The position numbers and the translations under genes are program-made. A stretch of DNA of 64,000 bases from the NCBI GenBank assembly GCA_017480325.1, contig JAFVAY010000008.1, forward strand, positions 124,001 to 188,000, given 5' to 3'. Numbering within the stretch: position 1 is the first letter of the stretch; every line of letters starts with the position of its first letter. The notes beneath the pieces were generated by a model that had not been told where the DNA came from, ran no database searches, and saw nothing but the letters and a program-made list of their open reading frames with translations. Shown one piece after another: positions 19,284-28,477 of this stretch. The DNA is from Clostridiales bacterium. Its GTDB lineage: Bacteria > Bacillota > Clostridia > Saccharofermentanales > Saccharofermentanaceae.

Positions 19284-21545
19284 ATGGCGAAGAAGAAAGA
19301 GATTAAGAACAACAGTAATTCACTTAAGGCGAGACTTACTGACGACAGTAAGCCGGATATGCCCGCAGTTGACCAGCCCATCACTCAGATGCTGGAGATC
19401 AACTATATGCCCTATGCCATGTCGGTTATCATATCCCGTGCGATCCCTGAGATCGACGGGTTCAAGCCGTCGCATAGGAAGCTTCTTTATACGATGTATA
19501 AGATGGGACTGCTTAACGGCAACAGGACGAAGTCTGCCAACGTCGTAGGTCAGACCATGAAGCTTAACCCTCACGGAGATATGGCTATCTACGAGACTAT
19601 GGTCAGAATGACCCGGGGCAATGCGGCGCTTCTACATCCGTATGTGGATTCCAAGGGTAACTTCGGTAAGCAGTACAGCAGGGATATGGCCTTCGCCGCA
19701 CCGAGATATACCGAGGTCAAGCTTGAGAAGATATGCGAGGAGCTTTTCGCAGGGATAGATAGAGATGCCGTGGATATGGTGGACAACTATGACGGCACCT
19801 TAAAGGAGCCGGTGCTTCTGCCTGCTACCTTCCCGAGTCTTCTTGTCAACAGCAATCAGGGTATCGCCGTAGGAATGGCGTCCAATATTTGCTCCTTTAA
19901 TCTTAAGGAGGTCTGTGATGCCACGATCGCTTACCTTAAGGACAAAAGCATCGATTTCCTGGATATCATGCCGGCGCCGGACTTCTCGGGAGGCGGACAG
20001 ATCCTTTATAACAAGGAGCAGATGCGCGAGATATACGAGACCGGTAAGGGCTCTATTATCCTTAGAAGCAAGTATAACGTCGATACCAAGAACAACCTTA
20101 TCGAGATCACGGAGATACCATATTCCACGTCCTCGGAGGCTATTATCGACGGTATAGCCGACCTGGTTAAATCCGGTAAGGTGAGGGAGATCAACGACGT
20201 AAGAGATGAGACCGACCTCGACGGCCTTAAGATCACCATCGATTGTAAAAGAGGAACTAATCACGAGGAACTGATGAAGAAGCTTTTCCGCTTCACTAAG
20301 CTTCAGGATACCTTCTCGTGTAACTTCAATATACTGATCAACGGAACTCCAAGGGTGATGGGCGTAAGAGACATCATCACCGAGTGGCTTAACTGGAGAC
20401 GACAGTGTGTATCAAGGGAGCTGAGCTTCGATCTTGAGAAGAAGAAGGCTAAGCTCCACCTTCTGGAAGGTCTCGAGAAGATATTACTCGATATAGATAA
20501 GGCTATCGCGATCATAAGGAATACCGAGCTCGAGGAGGATGTAGTTCCCAACCTCATGAAGGGCTTTGATATCGATAAGATCCAGGCAGACTACGTCGCT
20601 GAGATTAAGCTTCGTAATATCAACAAGCAGTACATCTTAAACAGGACGGCAGACAAGGCTGATCTCGAGAAGGATATCGCGGATATCGAGGATATCCTGG
20701 GTAAGCCTAACCGTATTAACACACTGATCTCCAAGAAGCTTAAGGAGGTAGCGGATAAGTACGGTAAGCCGAGGAAGACCGAGCTTGTTATGGCTGAGCA
20801 GGTTGAAGTCTATCAGCCCGATACCACGATACCCGACTATCAGGTCCATCTTATGCTTACAAGGCACGGTTATCTTAAGAAATTCACGCCCAACGCCCTG
20901 AAGCGCTCGGATGAGGTAAAGATTAAGGATGACGATGAGATTTTCCTTAGCTGTGATGCCATGAATAAGAGCGACATATTGTTCTTCTCCGATAAGTGTA
21001 ACGTCTATAAGTCCAAGACCTATGAGTTCCAGGATAATAAGGTGACCGAATTCGGCTCCTTCCTCGGAAACGAGCTTGGGCTCGAGGAGGATGAGCATAT
21101 TATCTATATGCTTGTGACTACCGATTATAAGGGCAATATATTGATCGGCTTTAAGAACGGTAAGGCTGCAAGGTTCCCTGTGGAGGCCTATGAGACCAAG
21201 CAGAATAGGAAGAAGCTTATCAACGCCTTCTCTGATAAGGCGGAGGCCGTATCGTTCCTGTTCATTCCTGAGGGAGAGGACCCTGATCTGTTCGCCAGAT
21301 CCGATAAGGAGAAGGCTGTAGTCTTCAAGTCATCTATGGTTCCCCTTAAGACCACGAGATCCACGCAGGGTGTACAACTTCTTATAAGTAAGAAGGGCTC
21401 GACGCTCTCAGAGATCATCACGCTTGAAGAGTCAGGACTCAGGGATCCTGAGTATTACCGTATAAGGAATATCCCGGCTATTGGCTATTACATCAAGCCG
21501 GATTCCTTCGAGATCAAGCAGCTCGGGTTCGAAGACTTGACGTGA
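19284..21545 (+). CDS. parC: Type II topoisomerase subunit A, topoisomerase IV-like divergent paralogue
   Basis: DNA breakage-reunion subunit, 753 residues. Catalytic tyrosine is Y142 in APRYTEVKL. In the quinolone-determining region NPHGDMAIYETMVRM, the Ser of E. coli GyrA position 83 is Met (M100) and Asp87 is Glu (E104). A shortened C-terminal propeller (about 530-753) contains only a degenerate GyrA-box-like TRSTQGVQ, arguing for topoisomerase IV-like activity rather than negative supercoiling. Starts 5 nt after parE. Confidence 0.85.
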   Translation: MAKKKEIKNNSNSLKARLTDDSKPDMPAVDQPITQMLEINYMPYAMSVIISRAIPEIDGFKPSHRKLLYTMYKMGLLNGNRTKSANVVGQTMKLNPHGDMAIYETMVRMTRGNAALLHPYVDSKGNFGKQYSRDMAFAAPRYTEVKLEKICEELFAGIDRDAVDMVDNYDGTLKEPVLLPATFPSLLVNSNQGIAVGMASNICSFNLKEVCDATIAYLKDKSIDFLDIMPAPDFSGGGQILYNKEQMREIYETGKGSIILRSKYNVDTKNNLIEITEIPYSTSSEAIIDGIADLVKSGKVREINDVRDETDLDGLKITIDCKRGTNHEELMKKLFRFTKLQDTFSCNFNILINGTPRVMGVRDIITEWLNWRRQCVSRELSFDLEKKKAKLHLLEGLEKILLDIDKAIAIIRNTELEEDVVPNLMKGFDIDKIQADYVAEIKLRNINKQYILNRTADKADLEKDIADIEDILGKPNRINTLISKKLKEVADKYGKPRKTELVMAEQVEVYQPDTTIPDYQVHLMLTRHGYLKKFTPNALKRSDEVKIKDDDEIFLSCDAMNKSDILFFSDKCNVYKSKTYEFQDNKVTEFGSFLGNELGLEEDEHIIYMLVTTDYKGNILIGFKNGKAARFPVEAYETKQNRKKLINAFSDKAEAVSFLFIPEGEDPDLFARSDKEKAVVFKSSMVPLKTTRSTQGVQLLISKKGSTLSEIITLEESGLRDPEYYRIRNIPAIGYYIKPDSFEIKQLGFEDLT

Positions 21546-23449
21546 GACGATCGGAAGATAATATCTTCGATAACTATGAGAAAAGGTCAGTAAACGGTGC
21601 CGGTTATATAGTCGCGGCCTGCTTCTGTATGGCTGCCGTCATCGGGATGATAATCGTTGTATTCTGGCTTAATTCATCTCTTAAGGCAGAGTCAGATATT
21701 GTGCCTGACTTCGAGATCGCTATTGACGAGGGCAGGTATGATGATGCTCTTCAGATGTACAGGCAGATCCATGATGATGTGGTGGCTTCGGACAGCGCTA
21801 CTCCCGGTGAGGATGCCGAGCTTCAGATAAGACGCGATCAGATGGCATCCATGGAGGAGATAGTTAATACCAGACTGATTGCCATAGAGGATCAGATGAG
21901 ATTCTCAAGATATACACCATCAACAGCGGATCTTCGCTTCATGAACGAGATGCAGGAGATGACCTCTTCGAGACTGTCAACCTGGCTTAATGATCTGTGT
22001 ACCGAGTTCCTTCTGGGGACTATCGAGAAGCCGGATCTGATATTCATCTTTGAAGCTGTTGGGGGCGTTAACAGCGTAGCCTCCACGACTACTCCGCTTC
22101 TTTACGAGATAGAGACTATAGAGATGGCGAGGGGAGATGTCCAGGCTGCAGAGGCTTCCTTCGACGCCGGTGATTATGTCTCTGCCGTGCAGACCTACGT
22201 AGATGTATGTAACAGCTATGACGGCTTCGTATATGATTTCTCTTCCTTCAGGCTTACGGAGATCAAGGAGATCATGTATGAGCCTATGCTTGAAGAGGGT
22301 GAGCATATGCTTGAGCGGCTTCGTTACTTCTCTGCAGAGTCGCTGCTCTCCGATCTTGCTGTGATATTCCCTGACGATAACAGAATCAATGCGGATCTTC
22401 TTGAGGCTACCAGCCATACCACGGAGGTTCGTGAGTATAGCGGAACCGTGGAGGTCTTAAGCGTAAGACAGCTTATCGCCGACGTCTCGAGAGGTGCGTC
22501 CAACACCGGTCTTTACCTTACCACTGACGAGTTCGAGAGGATGCTTCAGCAGCTTTATGAGAACGATTATGTTCTCGTTGATGCAGAGACCATGGCTGAT
22601 ATGTCCGAGGCAGACTTCATTACAGAGGTCAATCTTACGGTGCCGGTGGGAAAGAAGCCTTTGATCCTTGTGCTTGACACCTTCGATTATATGGCAGCCA
22701 ACACCTATAATTACGGGCTTTGTACCCAGTTGTCCCTCGACGAGCAGGGGCATGTCTGCGGTCAGTACGTCGCTCCCGACGGTACGCTGGTGTCCGGGCG
22801 CGAGCTGGAGGCAATAGGCATACTTGATTCCTTCGTGGAGGCGCACCCGGATTTCTCCTTCGACGGCGCGAAAGGAGTAATCTCCATATGCGGCTATGAA
22901 TCCGTGTTCGGTTATGTCATAAGCCGGGATGAGGCGGACGACAGGAGTACGGCTCTTGCCAATATAGGTAGACCCAATGTGAATTTTACCGACAGTGAGA
23001 TAGAAAATAACCGTCAGACCGTAGCGGAGATAATGGATGTGCTTCTTGATACGGGCTGGAAATTCGCATCCTCCACCTATGGCAATATCAACGCCTTCGA
23101 TTCTGATATGGAGACCATCGTGGCCGATACAGAGAAATGGATGGATCAGATCGAGAGCCTAACCGGTGATGTTCATATTATCGTATATCCCGGAGGCAAC
23201 TATATCTACGGTACTGACCCCAGAGCCGAATATCTTAAGAGCAACGGCTTCAGGATATTCATAGGTATGGGCTATAACCCTTATCACATATACGGAAGCA
23301 ATTATCTTTACTATGACAGGACTCCCATAAGTGAGTCGACCCTTTCCAATTCGGATTATTCCAGATTGTTCGATGTAACACTTATACTGGATTCGTATGT
23401 TAATGCGGTAAATCCTTCTGAGGGGGAGGATGAACAGGAAGTTATCTGA
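21542..23449 (+). CDS. Membrane-anchored protein with polysaccharide-deacetylase-like domain
   Basis: A 635-residue protein starting at GTG, overlapping the parC stop by four bases. One N-terminal transmembrane helix (about residues 20-45) should place the rest outside. Residues 50-290 are helical and acidic. The C-terminal part resembles clostridial proteins with a deacetylase-like barrel: KKPLILVLDTFDY, a PDGTLVSGRE strand, ILDSFVEAHPDFSFDGAKGVI, and late TGDVHIIVYPGG. The usual metal-binding DD/HxxxH motif is not evident, so catalysis is doubtful. Extracellular wall or polysaccharide role is inferred only. Confidence 0.65.
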   Translation: MRRSEDNIFDNYEKRSVNGAGYIVAACFCMAAVIGMIIVVFWLNSSLKAESDIVPDFEIAIDEGRYDDALQMYRQIHDDVVASDSATPGEDAELQIRRDQMASMEEIVNTRLIAIEDQMRFSRYTPSTADLRFMNEMQEMTSSRLSTWLNDLCTEFLLGTIEKPDLIFIFEAVGGVNSVASTTTPLLYEIETIEMARGDVQAAEASFDAGDYVSAVQTYVDVCNSYDGFVYDFSSFRLTEIKEIMYEPMLEEGEHMLERLRYFSAESLLSDLAVIFPDDNRINADLLEATSHTTEVREYSGTVEVLSVRQLIADVSRGASNTGLYLTTDEFERMLQQLYENDYVLVDAETMADMSEADFITEVNLTVPVGKKPLILVLDTFDYMAANTYNYGLCTQLSLDEQGHVCGQYVAPDGTLVSGRELEAIGILDSFVEAHPDFSFDGAKGVISICGYESVFGYVISRDEADDRSTALANIGRPNVNFTDSEIENNRQTVAEIMDVLLDTGWKFASSTYGNINAFDSDMETIVADTEKWMDQIESLTGDVHIIVYPGGNYIYGTDPRAEYLKSNGFRIFIGMGYNPYHIYGSNYLYYDRTPISESTLSNSDYSRLFDVTLILDSYVNAVNPSEGEDEQEVI

Positions 23450-23541
23450 CAATAATGTTTCCTTTTGGGTATAAATTTATTATTCGGTGGTACTAATCGT
23501 GAAAAAAAGATATAATCATAAAAGATATTGGAGGAATGATC

Positions 23542-23991
23542 ATGGCTAAGACCGACAGATTGTCAGAATATGTTAAGGAAGAGCCCATTCTTTGGCAGGA
23601 TAGAAGAAGGTATCTCGGCTTACCTATATCCTTCACCAGATACAGCTTCGACAGCAATAAGTTCTATCTTAAGAAGGGTCTGTTCAATACAACGGCAGAC
23701 GAGGTCCTTCTATACAGAGTTCTTGATGTACGACTTCTTCGAAGCTTCTGGCAGAAGATATTCGGCGTCGGAACCATAGTTCTCGTAACTGCAGATCAGA
23801 CAACTCCCAACCTCGAGATCAAGAGCGTTAAGGACTCGGAGAGAGTTAAGACCGCTCTCAGTAATATTGTTGAGAACGAGAGAAATGAGAAGAGAGTTCT
23901 CGGCAAGGAGATGTTCGGTGCCGCAGGCCATCACGGTATCGATCTTGACGGAGACGGCATCCCCGATATCATTGACGGCGATATTCAGTAA
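23542..23991 (+). CDS. Bacterial PH-domain protein with C-terminal calcium-loop-like motif
   Basis: A 149-residue soluble protein. The first 115 residues look like a bacterial Pleckstrin-homology domain of the YdbS/DUF304 type: Trp-containing start, RYSFDSNKFYLKKGLF, then DEVLLYRVLDVRLLRSFWQKIFGVGTI-like strands. The end carries DLDGDGIPDIIDGD, a D-x-D-x-D-G loop like those of EF-hand or thrombospondin-3 repeats. ATG 23542 is favoured over 23536 because GGAGG lies 7 nt upstream. TATAAT at 23511-23516 may be its -10 box. Function unknown. Confidence 0.7.
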   Translation: MAKTDRLSEYVKEEPILWQDRRRYLGLPISFTRYSFDSNKFYLKKGLFNTTADEVLLYRVLDVRLLRSFWQKIFGVGTIVLVTADQTTPNLEIKSVKDSERVKTALSNIVENERNEKRVLGKEMFGAAGHHGIDLDGDGIPDIIDGDIQ

Positions 23992-24010
23992 GGTAACGGC
24001 AAGGTAATAA

Positions 24011-24892
24011 GTGGAAACCAGATTAGACAGATACGAAGGTGCCAGAGAGGCAAAGATAGCCCAGCTTCGGGAGCTTATAGAGAATTCTAAGAAGATCGTT
24101 TTCTTAGGAGGCGCCGGTGTGTCCACCGAGAGCGGTATTCCGGACTTCAGAAGCGGTGACGGTATCTATAATCAGGAGAGCGGCCTTAACTATAGGCCTG
24201 TCGATATAATCTCCCATTCCTTCTTCATAGAGCATCCTGAGGAGTTTTACGACTTCTACAGACGTAAGCTTCTTTATCCTGATGCCAAGCCCAATAAGGC
24301 TCATAAGGCTCTTGTAAGGCTGGAGCGACAGGGCAAGCTTATGGCCATCATTACTCAGAATATAGACCGACTTCACCAGGACGCAGGCTCCAAGTGCACT
24401 ATAGAGCTTCACGGCTCGGTCTTCAGAAATTACTGTATGGATTGTGGCAAGAAGTTCAAGCTTGATTACATCCTGGGAACTGAGGGCGTTCCTCACTGTG
24501 ACAGATGCGGCGGAATCGTTCGTCCCGGCATCACACTTTATGAGGAGAATCTTGATCACGAGCCTGTAGACAGCGCTATCAAGGCCTTGAAGAAGTGTGA
24601 CCTTCTTATTATCGGCGGTACATCACTTACGGTTTATCCCGCTGCCACATTCTCTCAGTTCATCAAGCACGATAAGATGGTAATCATCAATAAGTCGTCT
24701 ACATATCTCGATCTGTCAGCTATGCTTACCATTCATGACAGCATCGGCGATGTTCTCGATCAGGCTATACCTAAGAGGAAGAAGAGATCGGATGCGGGTA
24801 AGAAGCGGAAGAAGACCTCCGGCAAGGCATCTGCCAAGAAGACGACTACTAAGAAAACAACTTCAAAGAAGGCTTCAGACAAGACCAAATGA
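24011..24892 (+). CDS. Sirtuin (Sir2) NAD-dependent protein deacylase with lysine-rich tail
   Basis: Removes acyl groups from lysines using NAD. Motifs: GGAGVSTESGIPDFRS (NAD binding), TQNIDRLH, catalytic His in ELHGSV, two CxxC zinc pairs (CMDC, CDRC), RPGITLYEE, GGTSLTVYPA, INKSST. Residues from about 254 to 293 form an unusual tail rich in Lys with Thr, Ser and Ala (AKKTTTKKTTSKK-like), similar in composition to histone H1. GTG start with AAGG 6 nt upstream. The 3' end overlaps the following gene by four bases. Confidence 0.92.
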   Translation: METRLDRYEGAREAKIAQLRELIENSKKIVFLGGAGVSTESGIPDFRSGDGIYNQESGLNYRPVDIISHSFFIEHPEEFYDFYRRKLLYPDAKPNKAHKALVRLERQGKLMAIITQNIDRLHQDAGSKCTIELHGSVFRNYCMDCGKKFKLDYILGTEGVPHCDRCGGIVRPGITLYEENLDHEPVDSAIKALKKCDLLIIGGTSLTVYPAATFSQFIKHDKMVIINKSSTYLDLSAMLTIHDSIGDVLDQAIPKRKKRSDAGKKRKKTSGKASAKKTTTKKTTSKKASDKTK

Positions 24893-26670
24893 CGGACTAC
24901 TACGAGACCAACATTCCCGTATTAAAAGCGAAGTCGGAAGAGCTTAATAAGAAGAACCGCAGGCTGAGCTCCCTGCGGCTCGTTTTTTTCGCGCTGTTCG
25001 CAGCTTCTCTTATTGCAGCCTTCGTAAGAAGTATGAGCGTGCCGCTATTCGTAGTGTCCGGGCTCTCTATTGCCGTGTTTATCGTGCTTTGTGTCATACA
25101 CGGCAGGTCAAAGTATGAGGCCTTGATAGTAGAGGAGAAAAAGCTTTCAAACGGAAGGTATATCGCCAGAATGAAGGGCGACTTCTCGAAGTTTCCGGAT
25201 ACCGGCGAGGAGTTTATTAATCACTCGCATCCCTTTGCCTCTGACCTTGATATATTCGGGCAGCATTCGGTATTCGAGCTTTATAATATCTCGCACTCTA
25301 TCTTCGGAAGACAGGCCTTCGCGAACAGGCTTAAGTGTAAGCATTTTGACCGTATTACGGCTGAGTCTGTAAGGGAGGATCAAAGGCTGGTGGAGGCCTT
25401 GTCCTCTGACCCGGATTTCCTTCTGGAGTACGAGGCCGTGGGAAGCGTTCATCCCATTAAGAAGGTTCCTGAGGCGATGTTAAGGCTCTGCGCCAAGGAG
25501 AAGAAACTGTCGAGGTCTGTAAAGCTTTTCTACAAGCTCGCGCCCTTCCTCTGGTTGCTTCCGGTAGTGACTCTGCTTCTGGGTTATACTTCCTATGCCA
25601 AGGCTGCCGTTCTCGTAGTAATACTTCTTAATCTTCTGATCTGGTTCTTCGTATCAAGACCTAATTGTGAGGATATACTTAAGGCAGGCCTTATATCGAA
25701 GCAGGCGAAGGCGATTAAGGTTAGAAGCGATCTTATCTTCGATAAGGCTCCGGGGAAGGAACTCATAATTCCTAAGATCATTGATGATAGCGTAAAGACT
25801 GATGTCGATGAGCTTATAAGGTCGTGTCGTCTCTGCTCCTTTAGAGAGCAGCCGATCCTGGCACTGATATTCAATGTTATCCTGCCCTTCGATCTTATAT
25901 GCGCAGACAGACTGATTGACTGGAGTGTCGAGCACGGTTCCAGATTTATGGACAGCGTCGACAGTATAGGACAGCTCGAGAGCATGATGAGTGCCTGTGT
26001 TCCCGGCATTATATCCCGTATCTCCTGTTTCCCAAGTATCGCGGAGGACAAGAATGCCTTCTTCGACGGGACGGATATGGTGCATCCTCTTCTTGACCCT
26101 TCGAAGGCTGTGCCTAACTCCGTGAGCATAGATTCGAAGACTGCGCTTATCACGGGCTCTAATATGAGCGGTAAGACCACACTAATAAGAACAGTAGGTA
26201 TCATGTGTGTCCTGACATATATAGGAGCAAAGGTCCCGGCGACCTCAGTTAATACTTCGATCATGAGAATAATGAGCTCTATGAGGATAGCTGACAGCCT
26301 GGAGGAGAATATGAGTACCTTCAAAGCTGAGCTTATAAGGATCGGCTCTATCGTTTCGGCATCTTCTGAGGAGACACCCTTGCTTTTCCTCGTTGATGAG
26401 GTGTTCAGAGGAACTAACTCGCAGGACAGGACCGACGGGGCAACCATGCTTCTTAACAAGCTTAATAAGCCTTATATCGCAGGCTTCATGACAACTCACG
26501 ATTACGCCCTGTGTGACAGAGTCGCAGAGGGAAAGCTTCAGGGGATAGTCTTCTATCACTTCAGCGAGCGGTATGAGGGAGAGGAGATCATCTTCGACTA
26601 TAAGCTTAAGGACGGCATGTCACATGAATCCAATGCCAAGTTCCTTATGAAATTAGTAGGAATTATCTGA
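24889..26670 (+). CDS. Membrane-associated MutS-family ATPase
   Basis: A 593-residue protein with only the MutS core and ATPase domains. Two N-terminal transmembrane segments (about 27-70) and two more near 212-258 imply membrane location. The C-terminal ABC-type ATPase has Walker A GSNMSGKTT (about 422-430), the Q-loop region, a signature DSLEENMSTF, and Walker B LFLVDEVFRGTNS followed by MTTHDYAL. No mismatch-recognition F-x-E domain is present. It is coupled to the sirtuin gene by an ATGA overlap. Role unknown; not classical mismatch repair. Confidence 0.8.
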   Translation: MTDYYETNIPVLKAKSEELNKKNRRLSSLRLVFFALFAASLIAAFVRSMSVPLFVVSGLSIAVFIVLCVIHGRSKYEALIVEEKKLSNGRYIARMKGDFSKFPDTGEEFINHSHPFASDLDIFGQHSVFELYNISHSIFGRQAFANRLKCKHFDRITAESVREDQRLVEALSSDPDFLLEYEAVGSVHPIKKVPEAMLRLCAKEKKLSRSVKLFYKLAPFLWLLPVVTLLLGYTSYAKAAVLVVILLNLLIWFFVSRPNCEDILKAGLISKQAKAIKVRSDLIFDKAPGKELIIPKIIDDSVKTDVDELIRSCRLCSFREQPILALIFNVILPFDLICADRLIDWSVEHGSRFMDSVDSIGQLESMMSACVPGIISRISCFPSIAEDKNAFFDGTDMVHPLLDPSKAVPNSVSIDSKTALITGSNMSGKTTLIRTVGIMCVLTYIGAKVPATSVNTSIMRIMSSMRIADSLEENMSTFKAELIRIGSIVSASSEETPLLFLVDEVFRGTNSQDRTDGATMLLNKLNKPYIAGFMTTHDYALCDRVAEGKLQGIVFYHFSERYEGEEIIFDYKLKDGMSHESNAKFLMKLVGII

Positions 26671-26730
26671 TTGCGATTACATTAATTTTATATTTTTGAC
26701 ACATTTCCGCCACAATTTTGCCTCAAGTTA

Positions 26731-26758
26731 TTGCCTTTATTATTTTATTAGTTAAAAT
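26731..26758 (+). promoter_or_regulatory. Promoter of the kinase operon, predicted leaderless
   Basis: TTGCCT, 16-bp spacer, TAAAAT ending 6 nt before ATG 26765. Transcription would start at or beside the A of the start codon, and there is no ribosome-binding site. A separate TTGACA at 26696 has no matching -10. Confidence 0.45.
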
Positions 26759-26764
26759 AGAGTT

Positions 26765-28474
26765 ATGTCTCTAGAGATCTTGAACAACTACAAATCGTTC
26801 ATAGTCGATTATTCATTCATCAGGCAGTTCGCCGGAAGTCGTATATTGCCGGAATTTCTTGATCTTGTAACCTCGGAGCGTAAGGATGTGTACGTAAGCA
26901 GATCCTTTAAGCTACTGCATTATTGTGTAATTCATCAGGCGGACGATAAGACCTCGGCAGTTACCAACGCCATGCGCGATTTCTGCTCTATGCTTCTTCC
27001 CGATAAGCTTCTGCATTCTGTGCAGATATCGGAGATAGGACAATTCCTTAACAAGATGTCTCTTGTTCAGGACGGCTGCCTTATCATGAGTTCCAAGGGA
27101 ATACTCATTAAGAGGCTTCGCGAGAAGAGACCCGTATTCCTGGGCGATATCTGCGTATTCGGAGAGGACGGAGAACCTTCGATCTATCACAGTATCTCCG
27201 AGCTTCTAGAGGATATTAAGGAAGAGCCGCTAAGCCCCTTGGCCTCTTCGGACAAGTATCTTGATGTTCCCGTCTATTGTAATGTCGGCGATGTTGTTAC
27301 GACCGGTAAGGGAGATAAGGTCGTTCTTGATAAGAGAGTCAGCGCCGGAGCCGAAGGAATGGTGTTTACTACCGATAATCCGAAGGTAGTTGCCAAGATT
27401 TATCACAAGGGCATCATTACACCTCTTCGCTGGAAGAAGCTTCAGACTCAGGTAGAGATGGGAATCAACTCCCTCGGAATCTGCTGGCCCAGAGATCTTC
27501 TGTTCTATAAGGGGATCCCCGTAGGCTATACGATGATCATGGGTAAGGGTAAGACCTTGGGTAATGTCTTTGACGGACCGGATGCTCTTCTTAACAGCTT
27601 CCCTGAGTGCACAAGACTTGATATCGTCACTACGCTATGTGACCTTCTTGAGAAATATCTGTATCTTCATATGTTCGATATCGTCGCAGGCGATATTCAG
27701 ATGAAGAATGCTTTGATCTATTCTCCTAATTCCATCTTCCTTATCGATATGGACAGTGTTCAGGTAGGTAATCTCCCATGTCCGGTAGGTACGGAGGAGT
27801 TTACCGATCCCAGACTCTGGGGTAAGGATTTCTCGGGCTTCCTTCGTAAGCTTGAGGATGAGGATTATTCCATCGCCATGCTGGTGTTCTCTCTTCTTTT
27901 CTGCGGACTTCATCCTTATGCCACACGTAACGGTGCAGAAACCTTAAGAGAAGAGATATTAGGTAAGAATTTCCCTTATTCTCTTGACGACGCAGAGGGG
28001 GATCACATTCCGAAGGGTGGATATAACTATATCTGGGAATATCTTCCTGATAATCTTAAGCAGATGCTGTATAAGACCTTCCACGACGGTGAGTCCTTCG
28101 AGGCTATCGAGTGGTATGATGCCGTAACGGTCTATAAGGACAGCCTGTCCTCGAGAGAATATGAGGATGAGCAGGCTTATAAGGCTTTCCCTAAGATGGA
28201 TTATGTAGCTACGGACCCTCATCCTATCTCGAAGCCGAGATTTACACCTCCGGTCAAGAAGAAGGCCCCGGATGGGGTTTTCGCTCCGCCTAGGACGACA
28301 CAGCCTGCAGCTTCTGTTAACAGAAGACCTGAGAATGACGGTCAGTCTGCGCTTGCAAGAAGAATGATGGCGAGCTCGGGGTCTAATGCTCCGGAGCAGG
28401 AGGAGAAGAAGGAAGATCCGCCGGGCGGCAGGAATGAAGGCGGTCTATTCGGATTATTCAAGAACAGGAGATAA
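26765..28474 (+). CDS. Protein kinase-like signalling protein with unusual N-terminal domain
   Basis: 569 residues. Residues 170-400 are a divergent kinase fold: glycine-rich loop SAGAEGMVF, invariant Lys K211 in VAKIYH, catalytic loop AGDIQMKN (D310, N315) and metal-binding D328 in IDMDSVQ replacing DFG. All key residues are present, so phosphotransfer is plausible. Residues 1-150 begin IVDYSFIRQF and are weakly PIN-like in layout. The tail is disordered and ends GGLFGLFKNRR. First gene of a four-gene operon with vWA and PP2C partners, as in TerY-P type triads. Substrate unknown. Confidence 0.75.
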   Translation: MSLEILNNYKSFIVDYSFIRQFAGSRILPEFLDLVTSERKDVYVSRSFKLLHYCVIHQADDKTSAVTNAMRDFCSMLLPDKLLHSVQISEIGQFLNKMSLVQDGCLIMSSKGILIKRLREKRPVFLGDICVFGEDGEPSIYHSISELLEDIKEEPLSPLASSDKYLDVPVYCNVGDVVTTGKGDKVVLDKRVSAGAEGMVFTTDNPKVVAKIYHKGIITPLRWKKLQTQVEMGINSLGICWPRDLLFYKGIPVGYTMIMGKGKTLGNVFDGPDALLNSFPECTRLDIVTTLCDLLEKYLYLHMFDIVAGDIQMKNALIYSPNSIFLIDMDSVQVGNLPCPVGTEEFTDPRLWGKDFSGFLRKLEDEDYSIAMLVFSLLFCGLHPYATRNGAETLREEILGKNFPYSLDDAEGDHIPKGGYNYIWEYLPDNLKQMLYKTFHDGESFEAIEWYDAVTVYKDSLSSREYEDEQAYKAFPKMDYVATDPHPISKPRFTPPVKKKAPDGVFAPPRTTQPAASVNRRPENDGQSALARRMMASSGSNAPEQEEKKEDPPGGRNEGGLFGLFKNRR

Positions 28475-28477
28475 GTT

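Noticed and set aside
23450..23541. Terminator after the deacetylase-fold gene
   Set aside because: No stable hairpin with a T tract was found; only a TATAAT box at 23511 stands out.
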